Shown: positions 48,001 through 59,261, counted from the first letter of the stretch. The stretch: 64,000 bases of DNA from Lutraria lutraria (GCA_964023205.1 OZ026842.1:38805129-38869128); one strand, 5' to 3'. Notes: generated by a model from the letters alone, not told the origin. Program-made: numbers and translations.

Positions 48001-49180
48001 GCCTTTATTCTTTAGACTTGGTTTGGAGGTTGAACTTCACATTTAGATAGAGGACCCCTATTGATAAGCAAAGGGCTACCCTACATAACTTTACACACTC
48101 TGTGAGATCTATCTGCATTGTAATGACTCTTATACAGAGGTTCTGCAGTGTTAGGCTTTTGTATGAGCCACAGATCATAGCTCTCAATCTTGGCCACTGC
48201 CACTGGTCATTCTGTTGTGAATTATCAATGACAGTTTTGTAAAAAAAATGACCATTCTTCACAAGGTGGCTTTTATTCGGAGGTGGCGCTTACACAGGTT
48301 TGACTGTTTCTTGCTAGAACCCTCCTGCTTGATTTCAATGTCATTTCTGTTTGCTATCATTTGTCTCTAAGTATACTAGCTGGTCTAGTGTGGCATTCAA
48401 AAGTGGTTGTATCTCACTGTATACTTTTAACCTTGTTGAAATAGTGTTTTGGTACCCTTATTTTTACTTAACTTTACACACTCTGTGAGATCTATCTGCA
48501 TTGTAATGACTCTTATACAGAGGTTCTGCAGTGTTAGGCTTTTGTATGAGCCACAGATCATAGCTCTCAATCTTGGCCACTGCCACTGGTCATTCTGTTG
48601 TGAATTATCAATGACAGTTTTGTAAAAAAATGACCGTTTTTCACAAGGTGGCTTTTATTCGGAGGTGGCGCTTACACAGGTTTGACTGTTTCTTGCTAGA
48701 ACCCTCCTGCTTGATTTCAATGTCATTTCTGTTTGCTATCATTTGTCTCTAAGTATACTAGCTGATCTAGTGTGGCATTCAAAAGTGGTTGTATCTCACT
48801 GTATACTTTTAACCTTGTTGAAATAGTGTTTTGGTACCCTTATTTTTACATAACTTTACACACTCTGTGAGATCTATCTGCATTGTAATGACTCTTATAC
48901 AGAGGTTCTGCAGTGTTAGGCTTTTGTATGAGCCACAGATCATAGCTCTCAATCTTGGCCACTGCCACTGGTCATTCTGTTGTGAATTATCAATGACAGT
49001 TTTGTAAAAAAATGACCGTTTTTCACAAAGTGGCTTTTATTCGGAGGTGGCCATTTACACAGGTTTGACTGTTTCTTGCTAGAACCCTCCTGCTTGATTT
49101 CAATGTCTTTTCTGTTTGCAATCATTTGTCTCTAAGTATACTAGCTTGCCTAGTATGGCATTCTAAAGCGGTTGCAGCTC
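48000..49180. repeat. 382-bp shortened units at right array edge
   Basis: ACTTTACACACTCTGTGAGA recurs at 48088, 48471 and 48853 (383 and 382 bp apart). These units lack the TATGCCCCC half of the 1187-bp unit, as on the left edge but with a different junction (ACCCTTATTTTTAC). Confidence 0.88.
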
Positions 49181-49249
49181 ACTGTAAACCTTTAATCCTT
49201 AACTAAGATACATTTAATAAATTTGAAAAATGATTGAGTTGATTTTTCC

Positions 49250-50230
49250 TTGGCTTTATTTCTTTAACCGGCTATTTATTACTTCTATTGTGATCATGTG
49301 ATGTCACTCTGTCATCGGTCTGTCAACATTTGCTAAACAACATCCCCTTCTTAAGCAGTCGGCCCATTTCAACGAAACTTTACAGGGATGTTTATTGGAT
49401 GAAGCTTTACCAAAGTTGTTCAAAATGTTGAATTTCATTAAAAGCTCTTGTTGACCTGCCAATCAATAGGAAAAACTTCTACCAAATTTGTTAAAATTAA
49501 GGCCCTGGGATCAAAATTAGCTCAGCCCCAGGGATAACTTGAATTTAACTTGACTTATATTAGAAAATTATAAAGATCTTCTTGTCGGAAACTACAATGT
49601 CTAGAGCTGAGATATTTCAGATGTAGCTTTGTCTAGTGGATCTCTGCCAAGTTTGTTCATAATATGGTCTTGGGGTTAAAATTGGTCCTGGCCCGAGGGT
49701 CACTTGAAAAAAATGAAAAATGTTTGTCTCCAAGGGTCAAAAATTTTTGTTTTGGGAAATTCAATCGTAATTTTTGTCCAGATTTGGAGAAGATTATAGA
49801 CAGCCGAGTTGGAATAGCATTGTAAAATTGCAAAAAAGAGCCTTTTTGGTATTGGGAAGTCGCAGAATTTCGGCATCTGTGTAAGAAGCAAAAAGGGCCC
49901 TGAAATGTGCTTCCAGTACCGTATTTGCAGCTATTTATTATAGATATAACATGATATTTTTCAGCTATATAAAATTGACAAGTTTCATGTATTATATTAT
50001 TTTGTGTTTGTGGTCGGATTAACATAAAAATTCAAAAGAAAATAGTATGAAATAATCATGTTGAAATAAATGTACACAAGTCTGTACATTTCATGCCTGA
50101 TCCATGCTCATTCATGTAGCCTGATATAATGGTCAATACCAAATTGTACTGGTTTGACCACTTCTCTTGTTATTTAATAGGCACAACTTGTTGACAATTT
50201 TCATATTTTTCTTGCTGTATGTTAGTAAGT
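49250..50230. other. Dispersed repeat and unassigned sequence
   Basis: 49300-49700 is the right-hand copy of the array-flanking repeat. 49700-50030 has a minus-strand open frame of 122 codons from a TTTTTGTTTTGGG-rich region with no recognised domain; I do not call it a gene. Confidence 0.4.
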
Positions 50231-50248
50231 AATGCTGCATAATTTCAG

Positions 50249-51730
50249 GCATCCCACTGATCCACAAAAGGTCTTGGAAATGAAGACTAAGTTTCTTGGA
50301 ACTGTCAGTTTCACTATAATGCTATTGGCTGCATAGATGGAGTATTGTTCCCAGTACAAACTCTGTATGAAGATGAGGCGTCATATGTTTGTCGTAAAGG
50401 ATTTCATGTACTTAATGTTCAAGCTATTGTTGATGCTGACATGAGGTTTGTGCCTTTCATTCAGTGTGCCTTCATTTATGAACACTTATTAAGTCATGTT
50501 CCTGAATCTTGTCAGCGATTATTTTCATAAACCACTGAAGAAATTTCAATATAACTTGACATAAATAATCAGAATCCAACATGCTAATGTTAGTTATTAC
50601 GTAATGTTATCGCTAGATTTCAAATGATGAATCTCAAAATGTCCCTTTACAGTACGGTTCGGGTGATTTGTCTGAAAATTTCCCCCGCGTTTGTAATCGG
50701 CAATTTATCACCCGTAGTGGCGATTTTCTTCTCGGCATCGATCTTGAAAAAAACGCGAATCACCGCAATGTCGCTATTCACCAATTCTTGAAGTAAATAT
50801 GTAGAAAAACCGGAAAATATGCTAAGCGAATTTGTGAACTGTGTAGCCATGTTTTAAATATGCAGCATTAAGTGCGGGGCGAGATTCATATGTCTATTTT
50901 TAGTGTTTTATATATCGAGTACCAGGGCCAGAATCATTATTTAGACCGAGTCGCAGTCTCTCATTATACCTATGTAGCTTAGTGCTCTAATCAATCAAAG
51001 CTCTGAAGGTTCTGATGTTGTTCGGAACTACAAATCAGTCAAAAGTTGATTTCTATGTAGGTTGAGTTTTGGAAAACGAACAATAGTTCGCACATGAATT
51101 TAATGCAGACAAGTACTACGAACGCTTTTCTGCACCCGCTATGCAGTTGTTACAGTTGTTCCCGTTCCATGTGCTTTTAGTACTTTGATTTATGTTTCCC
51201 ATCTGATCACCAAAAGTAGTTCAGCATTTAGAACAATATTATATATAGTTTACATTACCTGCCTCTTTGAATACTAAATACTAAAGAGGCGACATTGCGT
51301 ATCACCAGGTTGATCGATTGTCGCCGCAATCCACCGCAAATTATTGCCCTTCAGTGGTGACGGTCACCGTCATTAATCGTCGCTCTGAACGCGATGGCCA
51401 AAATTCAAATCGCAGCATTGAAGCGATCTACCTGTGGCTTAGAGCTATTTTAAGTCTGCGGCGATTCGCGATTTTCGGACAAATCACCTGAACCGTACTG
51501 TATATATAATTTTGAAAAGTCAACAAGCATTCATACTGATGTAAAGTAAATTTGTGTCATAAACTTTATTTTGAGAGTAACAGGGGTATACTTCGACCTT
51601 TAAAAGGGCATTTGGATTATCAGATTCTTTACTTATACCTGTTTTTTTTTTCAGGTTCAGAAATACTGTCGTGATGTGGCCAGGAGCAACCCATGAACTC
51701 CTTCATTCTGACGAATTCAAATATATCTAA
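50249..51730 (+). pseudogene. HARBI1-like: Harbinger (HARBI1-like) transposase pseudogene, spliced
   Basis: Exon A (50249-50445) opens after acceptor AATTTCAG with HPTDPQKVLEMKTKFLG, then shifts frame into FHYNAIGCIDGVLFPVQTLY and EASYVCRKGFHVLNVQAIVD, matching the HARBI1 DDE domain (first Asp in the CIDG motif). Exon B (51655-51730) follows a TTTTTTTTTCAG acceptor; joined at ATGAG/G it continues in phase into TVVMWPGATHELLHSDEF. The family expects Asp where this has Glu (WPGATHE). The frameshift, early stop and missing third acidic residue mean no active enzyme. The donor is GTTTGT. Its intron holds a MITE, and a Helitron-like fragment follows at once. Confidence 0.75.
50648..51502. mobile_element. 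TA-flanked MITE in the Harbinger intron
   Basis: Left TACAGTACGGTTCGGGTGAT and right (reverse complement) TACAGTACGGTTCAGGTGAT match at 19 of 20 and similarity extends inward (TTGTCYGAAAAT). Tc1/mariner-type termini. Inner sequence is unusually rich in GTCGC and GCGAT motifs, likely subterminal repeats. An open frame of 67 codons on the minus strand is terminal-repeat sequence. Confidence 0.85.
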
Positions 51731-51737
51731 TGGACAG

Positions 51738-51885
51738 ATTTTTTGTGATCCGTCTTCGTCCTGCATCTTTCGTCGTCAAACTTTACCATGTGAACACACT
51801 AGGGGCCACATTTTTAGCTCAATTTTCACAAAACTGGGTCAGAATGTTAATATCGACAAAATCTCGGACAAGTTTGTGAAGTTAA
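51738..51885 (+). mobile_element. 5' fragment of AGCTC-family Helitron-like element
   Basis: From GTGATCCGTCTTCGTCCTGC to AACAAAATCTC-like sequence it follows 23925-24040, including the identical block CACACTAGGGGCCACATTTT and AGCTCAATTTTCACAAAACT. It ends abruptly after about 150 bp. A matching 3' end is at 52237-52278. Confidence 0.65.
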
Positions 51886-52039
51886 ATATAAGCTGTCATA
51901 TCATGTAAACAATTGTTACATTAGAACTGCTGTACTTGTAAAAACCAGCATGATTAAAATGTTACTTATTAGTAAGTCTGAGATTTGTGTATGTACATAA
52001 AAAATTGAGTGTTTTAGCTGACTTATGAACATGTTTTGC

Positions 52040-52110
52040 CTTATTATACCCCCGCAAACAAAGTTTGCGAGGGGGTATATTGGAGTCACTCGGTCGGTCG
52101 GTTTGTACGC
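52040..52110 (+). mobile_element. 5' end of TATACCC-family Helitron-like element
   Basis: ATTATACCCCCGCAAACAAA then GTTTGCGAGGGGGTATATTG forms a near-perfect hairpin, followed by GAGTCACTCGGTCGGTCGGT. Same start as the 26339 element, but only the end survives. Confidence 0.65.
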
Positions 52111-52236
52111 ATAAAGTTTGTGGAGCGAACTACTTCCACATTTTTAACATTTAGGATCGATGAATTTCCATCGTCGGTCCACAATTAGTTTGTTTACTCT
52201 CTACTATATTACCTGGTCATTAATTATAGTGCCTTT

Positions 52237-52278
52237 GTTCTCAGGTGAGCGAGAAAGGGCCATCTTGGCCCTCTTGTT
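52237..52278 (+). mobile_element. 3' end of AGCTC-family Helitron-like element
   Basis: CTCAGGTGAGCGAGAAAGGG, then CCATCTTGGCCCTCTTGTTT. The GGGCCATCTTGGCCC palindrome sits just before the terminus, as in the other copies. Confidence 0.65.
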
Positions 52279-52825
52279 TAAGCTATTGCAATGAAACTTG
52301 AAATATGTTATCACCATCAAGTGTAGATGTGCAAGACACAATTTTCATGTGCAGCAATTCACTCATTGCAGAGTTATGTCCCTTGAACATAGCCGTATAG
52401 TTTACTATTGCAGTATTAGTGTCAAAGCGGTAGCGGGGGTATTTTAAGAATTCAAAAAGCACAATAACTATGTCAAAAGTTATTATTTTGTACATTAAGA
52501 TTTGAGTGTTAAATATTGTCCCGTTGACTCATTACTAACTACAAATAATACTAAGCAATACAGGAATTTTTTAAGTAGGCTAAAACCTAAGCGTAATAAT
52601 AATTCTTCTCCCAACATACAAAAATGTACATGCGTTCTTTGAACACTTTAATAAATTGAATGCAGCACCTGAGGCAGATGCCAATTTCATAATACCACAA
52701 TATGGACCGGATAATATTGCACTGGACTCATCGATTGAATGCGAAGAAAGTATAAAACATATAAAATGTCTTAATAACGGTAAAGCTTCCAGCCCAACTG
52801 ATAACATACTAAATGAATACATAAA

Positions 52826-53214
52826 CAAAAAGGCCAAGATGGCCTTATATTGCTCACATGACAATCATTGTTAACTCATTAAAACAATATTGAACTTCTG
52901 ACCCAGATGACCCATGTTCGATCTTGTCCAAGATATTATAAAGACAAACATTCTGACAAGGTTTCATGATGATCTAATCAAAACAGTGACTACTAGAGTG
53001 TTCACAAGGTTTTCCCTTATTTGGCCCTGGTGACCTAGTCTATGACTCCAATTGGCCCATCATCAAACTCATCTGAGATTTTATGCATATCAACATTCTG
53101 ACCCACTTTTGCGAAAATTGAGCAAAAATGTTGCCCCTAGTGTGTTCACATTGTAAAGTTTGACCGCGCATGACGCCCTTAAAGACTGATCATATGTGCT
53201 CATGTGAGCTAAAA
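52826..53214 (-). mobile_element. Helitron-like element in the LINE, minus orientation
   Basis: Read on the minus strand it starts TTTTTAGCTCACATGAGCAC, followed by ATATGATCAGTCTTTAAGGG, and ends GGCCATCTTGGCCTTTTTGT, i.e. AGCTC-family 5' and 3' ends with only about two monomers. LINE coding sequence on the two sides rejoins closely. Confidence 0.72.
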
Positions 53215-53327
53215 ACACCTAAGATCTCCTATTACCAATATACATCAAACCATTTAACTGCATTTTAGATACCAGAATCATGCCCGAGTCCTGGCTTAAT
53301 GGTGTCATTGTGCCAATTTACAACAAG

Positions 53328-53645
53328 AGGGCCAAGATGGCCCTATGTCGCTCACTTCATGACAATCATTGTTTACTCATTAAAACAGTCATTGTTTTCA
53401 ACCTGTGACCTAGTTTTTTACCCCGGCTGACACAAGTTCGACCTCGCCCACATATCACTGAGGCAAACATTCTGACCATGAAGATCCAATCAAAACTGTG
53501 ACATCTACAGTATGTGTAAACAAGGTTTTCCTAAGATCTCACCTATTAACCTAGTTTTTGACCCCAGATGACCTATCTTCGAATTTGTCTTACATATCAT
53601 TAAGACAACATTCTGACAAGTGAAGATACAATCAAAATTTGACAT
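53328..53645 (-). mobile_element. Second Helitron-like element in the LINE, 5' part lost
   Basis: The minus-strand 3' end (AGGGCCATCTTGGCCCTCTT) is intact at 53329-53350, with GAGCGACATAGGG just before it. The monomer region continues to about 53645, but no AGCTC start hairpin is seen; it merges into LINE sequence at about 53650. Confidence 0.68.
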
Positions 53646-54589
53646 CGACGATCATTGGCGATCATTCAATCGAGCTTGCAAAACAAATATCTTTATCTAG
53701 GCGTAACATTCTCTAGTACCGATTCTTTCCTAAATGCTTGCAAACACATTGTAGAACAAGACAAAAAAGCAATGTTTTTACTGTTCACTAGAATAAGAAA
53801 TGCTGACCTCCCAGTAGACCTTAGCCTTAAGCTTCGCAATCACACCATACAACCAATTTTTACCAAAGGCTCCGAAATTTTCGGTTTTGAAAATATAGAA
53901 ATGATCGAATCTGTTCACAATAAATTCCTCGTAAAAGTACTCCTATTCATATGCATCACGATGAATTAGGTAGATATCCTGTATCTGTCACCATAAAAAG
54001 TAATATGATAGATTTTTGGTCACGACTATTATCCGGATATGTTAACAAATTATCACATCACATTTACATGTACATGCTTAATCAAAATTCAAAAACCACC
54101 AGTTTAAATGAATAATCCTGCATTAAACAAATTTTAGACTCAGTAGGTCGTACTGATATTTAGCTTCAACAGAACGTGATTAATATCCCGCGTAACCTGA
54201 ATTATTTTAAATGTAATCTTGAATTTGAAACATATGATAATACACTGTGATGATGCAAATTCTGTACCGCAAATCACAAATTACCTGTCGAAATCGGTCA
54301 TTGGGACGTACGGTACAGGTACACCTTTTATTGATCGTAAATGCAATTTATGTGACATTGACAACAAAGGCTCCGAAAACACTATTTATTAGCTTGTACA
54401 TACTTCGCATGTGAGAGACAAAATTCCTGAGTACTTTAGACATTGATATTATAAATAATACCCATTGCTTTATATCACTCCTACAGTCAAAATCTTAAGT
54501 CTTAAGAAGTATCGCCTGTCTAGGCGCACTAATAATGACAAAATTCAGAAAGTTGATTTAAACTTATTGGAAAATCAATAACAAGGCAT

Positions 54590-55290
54590 TATTGTTCTGT
54601 AATTTTGTCTTACTATCACATTTGTTCAGTTTCTCTGTATTACATGCACATTTATAATTGATAACTCAGTCCACCATATTTATTCTCGGCCTGCAAACAT
54701 ACACATCTTCCATTTTAAAATACTAGGGTTATTCATGTTAAATGACATTACTATCAAATGGATTTATCTGCTCTTAAATATTCTTATATTAATAAATCAT
54801 TTTCATTTGTACTCATTTAAAAAAGTAATTATATGACAATATTAATATTTACACTCATTTATACTATAACAGTCAAATTGTTCTGACAGTTATTCCCCCT
54901 CACCAAACATATTCAACTAATTTATTTCATATCCTCATACTGTATGTAATTAATTAAATGATTTTTGTGACATAATATATTTACAGGAGATATGTCCATT
55001 ATAAATTAAAATTAACTTTTACAGAAGAAAACATCTACAATATAATAACAATGTAGCTTGTTGACTGTTTCTATATACATGTAGTTAAAACAGTACAACT
55101 TGTTTTAAAATGAACCAAATACAATACATTCTTGTTCACAGAAAGGAGGCAAAATAAGTAAACTAATCCAGCAGAACTATTAGAAATTTGTAAATATTAA
55201 TAAAATACATTTATATCTATACTGTAAACTTGTCCATTATTCATTGGTAACATAGCTCAAATGGAACCAAATAAAATGTTTTGAACCGTT
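54590..55290. other. No gene seen
   Basis: AT-rich spacer between the plus-strand LINE remnant and the minus-strand exon candidate. A run of AT-rich 3' UTR-like sequence is present, but no other element. Confidence 0.45.
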
Positions 55291-55291
55291 T

Positions 55292-55297
55292 TTTATT
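55292..55297 (-). terminator. Polyadenylation signal (minus strand AATAAA)
   Basis: TTTATT on the plus strand reads AATAAA on the minus strand about 210 bp after the TAG at 55507, a normal distance for the 3' UTR of the exon candidate. Confidence 0.35.
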
Positions 55298-55506
55298 CTA
55301 TTTTTCATAAGTCAGACACATACAGAGTGCACTAACTTATATACAACATGTTTGAGCCCTATTTATAGCTTCTAGAAACTCTACTGCATCAGTTCATCTA
55401 CATGCAAAGTTGATATGAAAAATTAAAACACACAAGGGAGACAATTTCTAGTTCATTCATTGTATTTGATTAGCCTCCCTTCTAACATACAGGTAGTAAA
55501 TAAGAT

Positions 55507-55595
55507 CTATAAAAGTTGCAAAGTTACCATCTGAGGATATTCCAGTCTCTGAGATAGTAATTTTAAGCCAACTTGTTTTAGTAGATGTTGAAAGC
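55507..55595 (-). CDS. Candidate terminal exon, unknown minus-strand gene
   Basis: The minus-strand sequence TTATATTTCAG (acceptor ending 55596) opens a frame of 28 codons, including FQHLLKQVGLKLLSQRLEYP, to TAG at 55509-55507. The acceptor has a reasonable pyrimidine tract, and an AATAAA follows. Upstream on the minus strand lies a LINE, which would then be in the intron. A first exon at 61836-61878 would join in phase, but that is only a one-in-three coincidence. No family recognised. Confidence 0.35.
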
Positions 55596-55761
55596 CTGAA
55601 ATATAAGTTTAATAAGGTTATAGTTATCACACCATAATACCTATATTGAATGCATGTTTTTTAAAGTTTGTAACATTTCATGCAAGAGAATATATCATGA
55701 ATATAGTAAGTAGATTAGAGGACATTTATTATAAACTTTATCAATATAAATAGAATTAATT

Positions 55762-57760
55762 TCAATCATACAATAATTTTACATGTTGATCCCTTAATTT
55801 AAACGCATGAAAAATTAACATAGCAAGATTACGGACAACTTGTTTGCATGAACAAGACATGAGGTTGTAAAACGATTGGATACAAGGATTTTTTAAATAA
55901 TGATCTGTTATGTACTGAGAACGTAATTCTGAATATAAAGGGCAAATCAAAATAAAATGGAATTCGTCCTCCGTACAACCTTGTGTGATGAACTCCTAAA
56001 TGCTGCTAAACATGTTCTAAATTTAGTAATATCAATGTCTGTAACATATTGCTCAGTACTATAAACAACTTTAAAATTAGAATAGTGAAACAATTTACTA
56101 TTTGTAGGCATCTAGCAAACCATGTTTGCTTATACTGATCTGTTAGACGTTGAGTGTAACATTTAAGGAACATGTTATTGTTTTCAACATATTGATTTTC
56201 CCACATGTACCCAAAACCATTAGCAAAAAGATTGTTTTTTACACAAGAAACCCAATTTGTCTGACCAATATTATCAAAATGTACTAACATTTCATAACAT
56301 AAATGAACATAACGATTTTGATTCATATTCAGAATTCTTAGCCAAAATTTTATACAACGTTTATTGGAGTATATGTACATAGGTAATCTGCCTAGGTCTC
56401 CTAAAACAGCATCATTGCAAGAATTATTTCCAACATTTAAAAACCTTTCTGATCCATACAATAAAACTGTACAAACTTTAGATTAAAAAACTTTGAAATA
56501 GGTATGAAATGGAACATACATCAATTTACTAAAAGAATTCAATATTTGTAATAATACTCTCTTTGCTTTAACTGACATTGCCTCTGACATTTTGTATAAC
56601 GATAGTCTGTTAGTAAATAGTACACCAACATAAGTAAAACTTTTAACAATTTCTATTTCTCTATCTTTATAAAACCATTCTTCATTTCAAGATATACGTC
56701 CACCTCTCTTAAAAACAACAATTTTTGTTTTAACAATATTAAAACATTTAACTGCATTTGTAATCATACTACAGTGTCTGAACAGGAAAAAGCTGAATTC
56801 CACGAGTGTTATTGTTGCATAATAATTCATATAGTTCATTAATAAATAATGAAAATAATATAGGACTTAAAGTTCATCCTTGACGAAGTCCTACAGAACA
56901 TTGAAATGTTTCAGTATTTCCAAGCTTAGTTCTGATAAAATATTTAACTTCAGTATAAATAGATTTTATAGATCTAAACAAATTGCCTTTAATACCATCC
57001 TTCTTTAAAATTTCAAATAAAATATTACTATTCACTGAATCAAATGCTTTTTGAAAGTCAATAAAAGCAACATATATTGGTTTACATTTTTTGTTCAGGT
57101 ATTTACTTATAATACTATACAAAATAAAGGCATTATCTATTGTAGAATAGCCAGATCTAAAACCTGATTGGCATTCAGTAATAACATTATATACGTCAAC
57201 ATAAAAAGTCATTCTCTTTGTTAAAATAGCAATATATATTTTACTAACACTACCGTAATTATTTGGTGTATTAATATTACCCTTCTTATGTTAGGGTGTA
57301 ATAATACTTTCAGTCCAACTACTTGGAAATTCACCATTTGCAAATAATCTATTAAATAATTTGAATAACACAGGTACTAATGGAGTTAATCCATAAAATA
57401 TATGTAATGGCAAGACTTGTCCTGCAGTAGCTTTGTTTATATTTATAGCTTTAATAGAGTCAATAATCTCATTAAAATCAGAATCTTCCAGCACAGGATT
57501 GTCATCAGGAAAGGCATCATCATTATGAAAACACTACTGAAATAATCGTACCATGCATCTTATGATATATTAGGAGTATTATATGCACTAGGCCTTTGTC
57601 CAATGACTGTATTAACTTCTCGCCAAAACAATTTAGAATTATTCACTGATGATTCCAACATCTTAACTTTATCTGTGTTTGCTCCAAGAACTTTTCTACA
57701 TCAGTACTATTTTACTTTATATTTGGTTGATTTTTTAATTTCCAAGTTGTCTCCCTTTGT
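55762..57760 (-). pseudogene. LINE ORF2 pseudogene with RT domain, minus strand
   Basis: Reading down the minus strand: pre-RT linker (NSKLFWREVNTVIGQRPS near 57610), FANGEFPSSWTESIITP (57300), RT motif A at AFIDFQKAFDSVNS (about 57060) and motif B GLRQG (56880). Next is a TGA in place of the usual Cys codon, then TLSPILFSLFINELYELL. The FADD catalytic block is deleted, and sequence passes to GSERF and to the C-terminal region (ICPLYSELRSQYITDHYL, FHAFKLRD near 55800). Several stops and frameshifts. It is dead, and its family resembles the plus-strand remnant at 52.5-54.6 kb. Confidence 0.85.
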
Positions 57761-58062
57761 TCAGTTTTTTAAAGTTTAGGTACTTGGGTATGACTGTTTT
57801 TACATACAAACAATTATTCTGCAAATAATAGGACTGTCACACTAAGAGGGGAAGTAAGCGATACTACCAAGGTTGTGTCTTGCACATGTCTCCTACAAAA
57901 CAATGAATTATTAACGAAAACAGACATATGAATGTATAACAATAAGTGTAAATTGAACGGAATATATATGGACATAAATAAAATTTGGATATATAAAAAA
58001 TATGGAAGTAAATATGTTGGAAAATAAAAATCAAGTAAGCGATAGTGACACATAAGAAAAAC

Positions 58063-59256
58063 AAAATGGCGTCCCATTGGCATTCTTTCAAGAGAGAGAT
58101 CTGTTCGGTGATCGGATCAAGATCTGTGGCTTAAGCATGAGGAGCTATATTCTAGCCTATCACATGTCATTGAACCGATGCATACTACAGGTCTCCAGAG
58201 AGTTCGGGGTATGTGGCGCATTTATGTCGAGGCTTTAGATGACAAAGTTGACCTAGTTTCGACTGGGTTCATTTTACGGGGTAAACGTTTACCGATTTTG
58301 AGTGCAAATCCATTACGATTCAACAGTGAAAATACTGTTTGCATCAGAGTGAAAGACATACCACTTTCAGTTGATGACGGTACAATCAGCCATACTCTTA
58401 TTCGCAAAGATATTGAAGTGATATCAGCCTACCGCGAGAAACAATGCATTGAAGGTAAACTCACTAATTGCGATACAGGTGACCGTCTGATAATTGTGAA
58501 CGCTGACAACTTTGAATAGATTTATGGCATTTGGTCAATTCAAAGCAACCGTCTTCAATCGCGGCCAAATGAAGAGACAGTCTAAATGTAGCAAATGTCT
58601 ACAAATAGGCAATACAACTGCTTTTTGTGAAAATAACTGTGTTTGTACTCAGTGCAAACAATCAGGACATAAACAGAGCGAATGTGACGCTTTTAATGGA
58701 CATATTCAGAGTGTTAACGATGAACGTGAAACATTGAGTGACGTAGACACTCATGGGCCCACTTACTGCAATGGTTAATGCACCAAAAGGCAGATGTAAC
58801 GTTTTTACAAGAAACTCATTTTACAGTTGACCTTGAAAATGTTCTTTACGATGAATTTAATAAATATGAAATGTACCATTCTTTCGGATCCAATAACAGT
58901 AGAGGCTGCTCTAATTTAATAAATAAATCAATAACATGTAACATTTTAGATTCATTCACTGATAACAATAACGGAAGATACGTTATACTTAATATTGAGT
59001 ATAACAATAATATAATTACATTAATAAACAATTATGCTCCTAATGACAAAGAAATAAGAATCGTGTTTTTCAAAAACATAACACAACTTATAGGGGAACA
59101 CACACAACTTTACATAACATTGACAGAATCACAAAATCAAATAAAACAAATAAGCATCCAAATTTAAATGACATGATAAAGTCACGCAATTTAATTGATA
59201 TATGGAGAATTTTAAATAAAACAAAAACACAATTTACATGGCGCAGGAAAATGTAA
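58063..59256 (+). pseudogene. LINE ORF1 (zinc knuckle) and endonuclease remnant
   Basis: ORF1-like sequence runs 58130-58519 (GLQRVRGMWRIYVEALDDKV; NSENTVCIRVKDIPLSVDDG) and continues after a frameshift at about 58515 as RFMAFGQFKATVFNRGQ. Two zinc knuckles follow: CSKCLQIGNTTAFC, where Asn replaces the expected His, and the intact CTQCKQSGHKQSEC. The endonuclease begins at about 58760 with VTFLQETHF (catalytic Glu) and INNYAPNDKE. A deletion near 59105 removes the GGDFN motif and shifts frame; a third frame then shows SRNLIDIWRILNKTKTQFTW to a TAA at 59254. ORF2's RT half is absent here. ATG 58063 lies in an AAAATGGCGTC context. Confidence 0.82.
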
Positions 59257-59261
59257 TAGAA

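Larger units (their letters stand above)
52560..54590 (+). pseudogene. LINE ORF2 pseudogene, 3' half, split by two elements
   Basis: The pre-RT linker is at 52630-52828 (FFEHFNKLNAAPEADANF; SIKHIKCLNNGKASSPTDN). It resumes after a first insertion at 53222 with LLPIYIKPFNCILDTRIMPE and SWLNGVIVPIY, a classic RT motif-0/1 region, then is split again at 53329. From 53655 it resumes as KYLYLGVTFSSTDSFLNACK and FGFENIEMIESVHNKFL, the C-terminal region of APE-type LINEs, and continues with several frameshifts (YRYTPFIDRKCNLCDI region near 54330) to about 54590. The RT catalytic core is missing. Clade not assigned. Confidence 0.78.

Noticed and set aside
41642..48262. Recurring frames of 65-120 codons in the 1187-bp array (for example 42048-42410 minus)
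   Set aside because: They recur only because the DNA unit recurs, differ in length by indels and stops between units, and show no domain. Repeat shadows.
49657..50025. A 122-codon minus-strand open frame
   Set aside because: No recognisable domain, Phe/Ser-rich composition of reversed T-rich repeat sequence, and an overlapping alternative frame. Not supported as a gene.
58222..58407. Minus-strand frame opposite the LINE ORF1
   Set aside because: Antisense shadow of a recognisable ORF1 reading frame.
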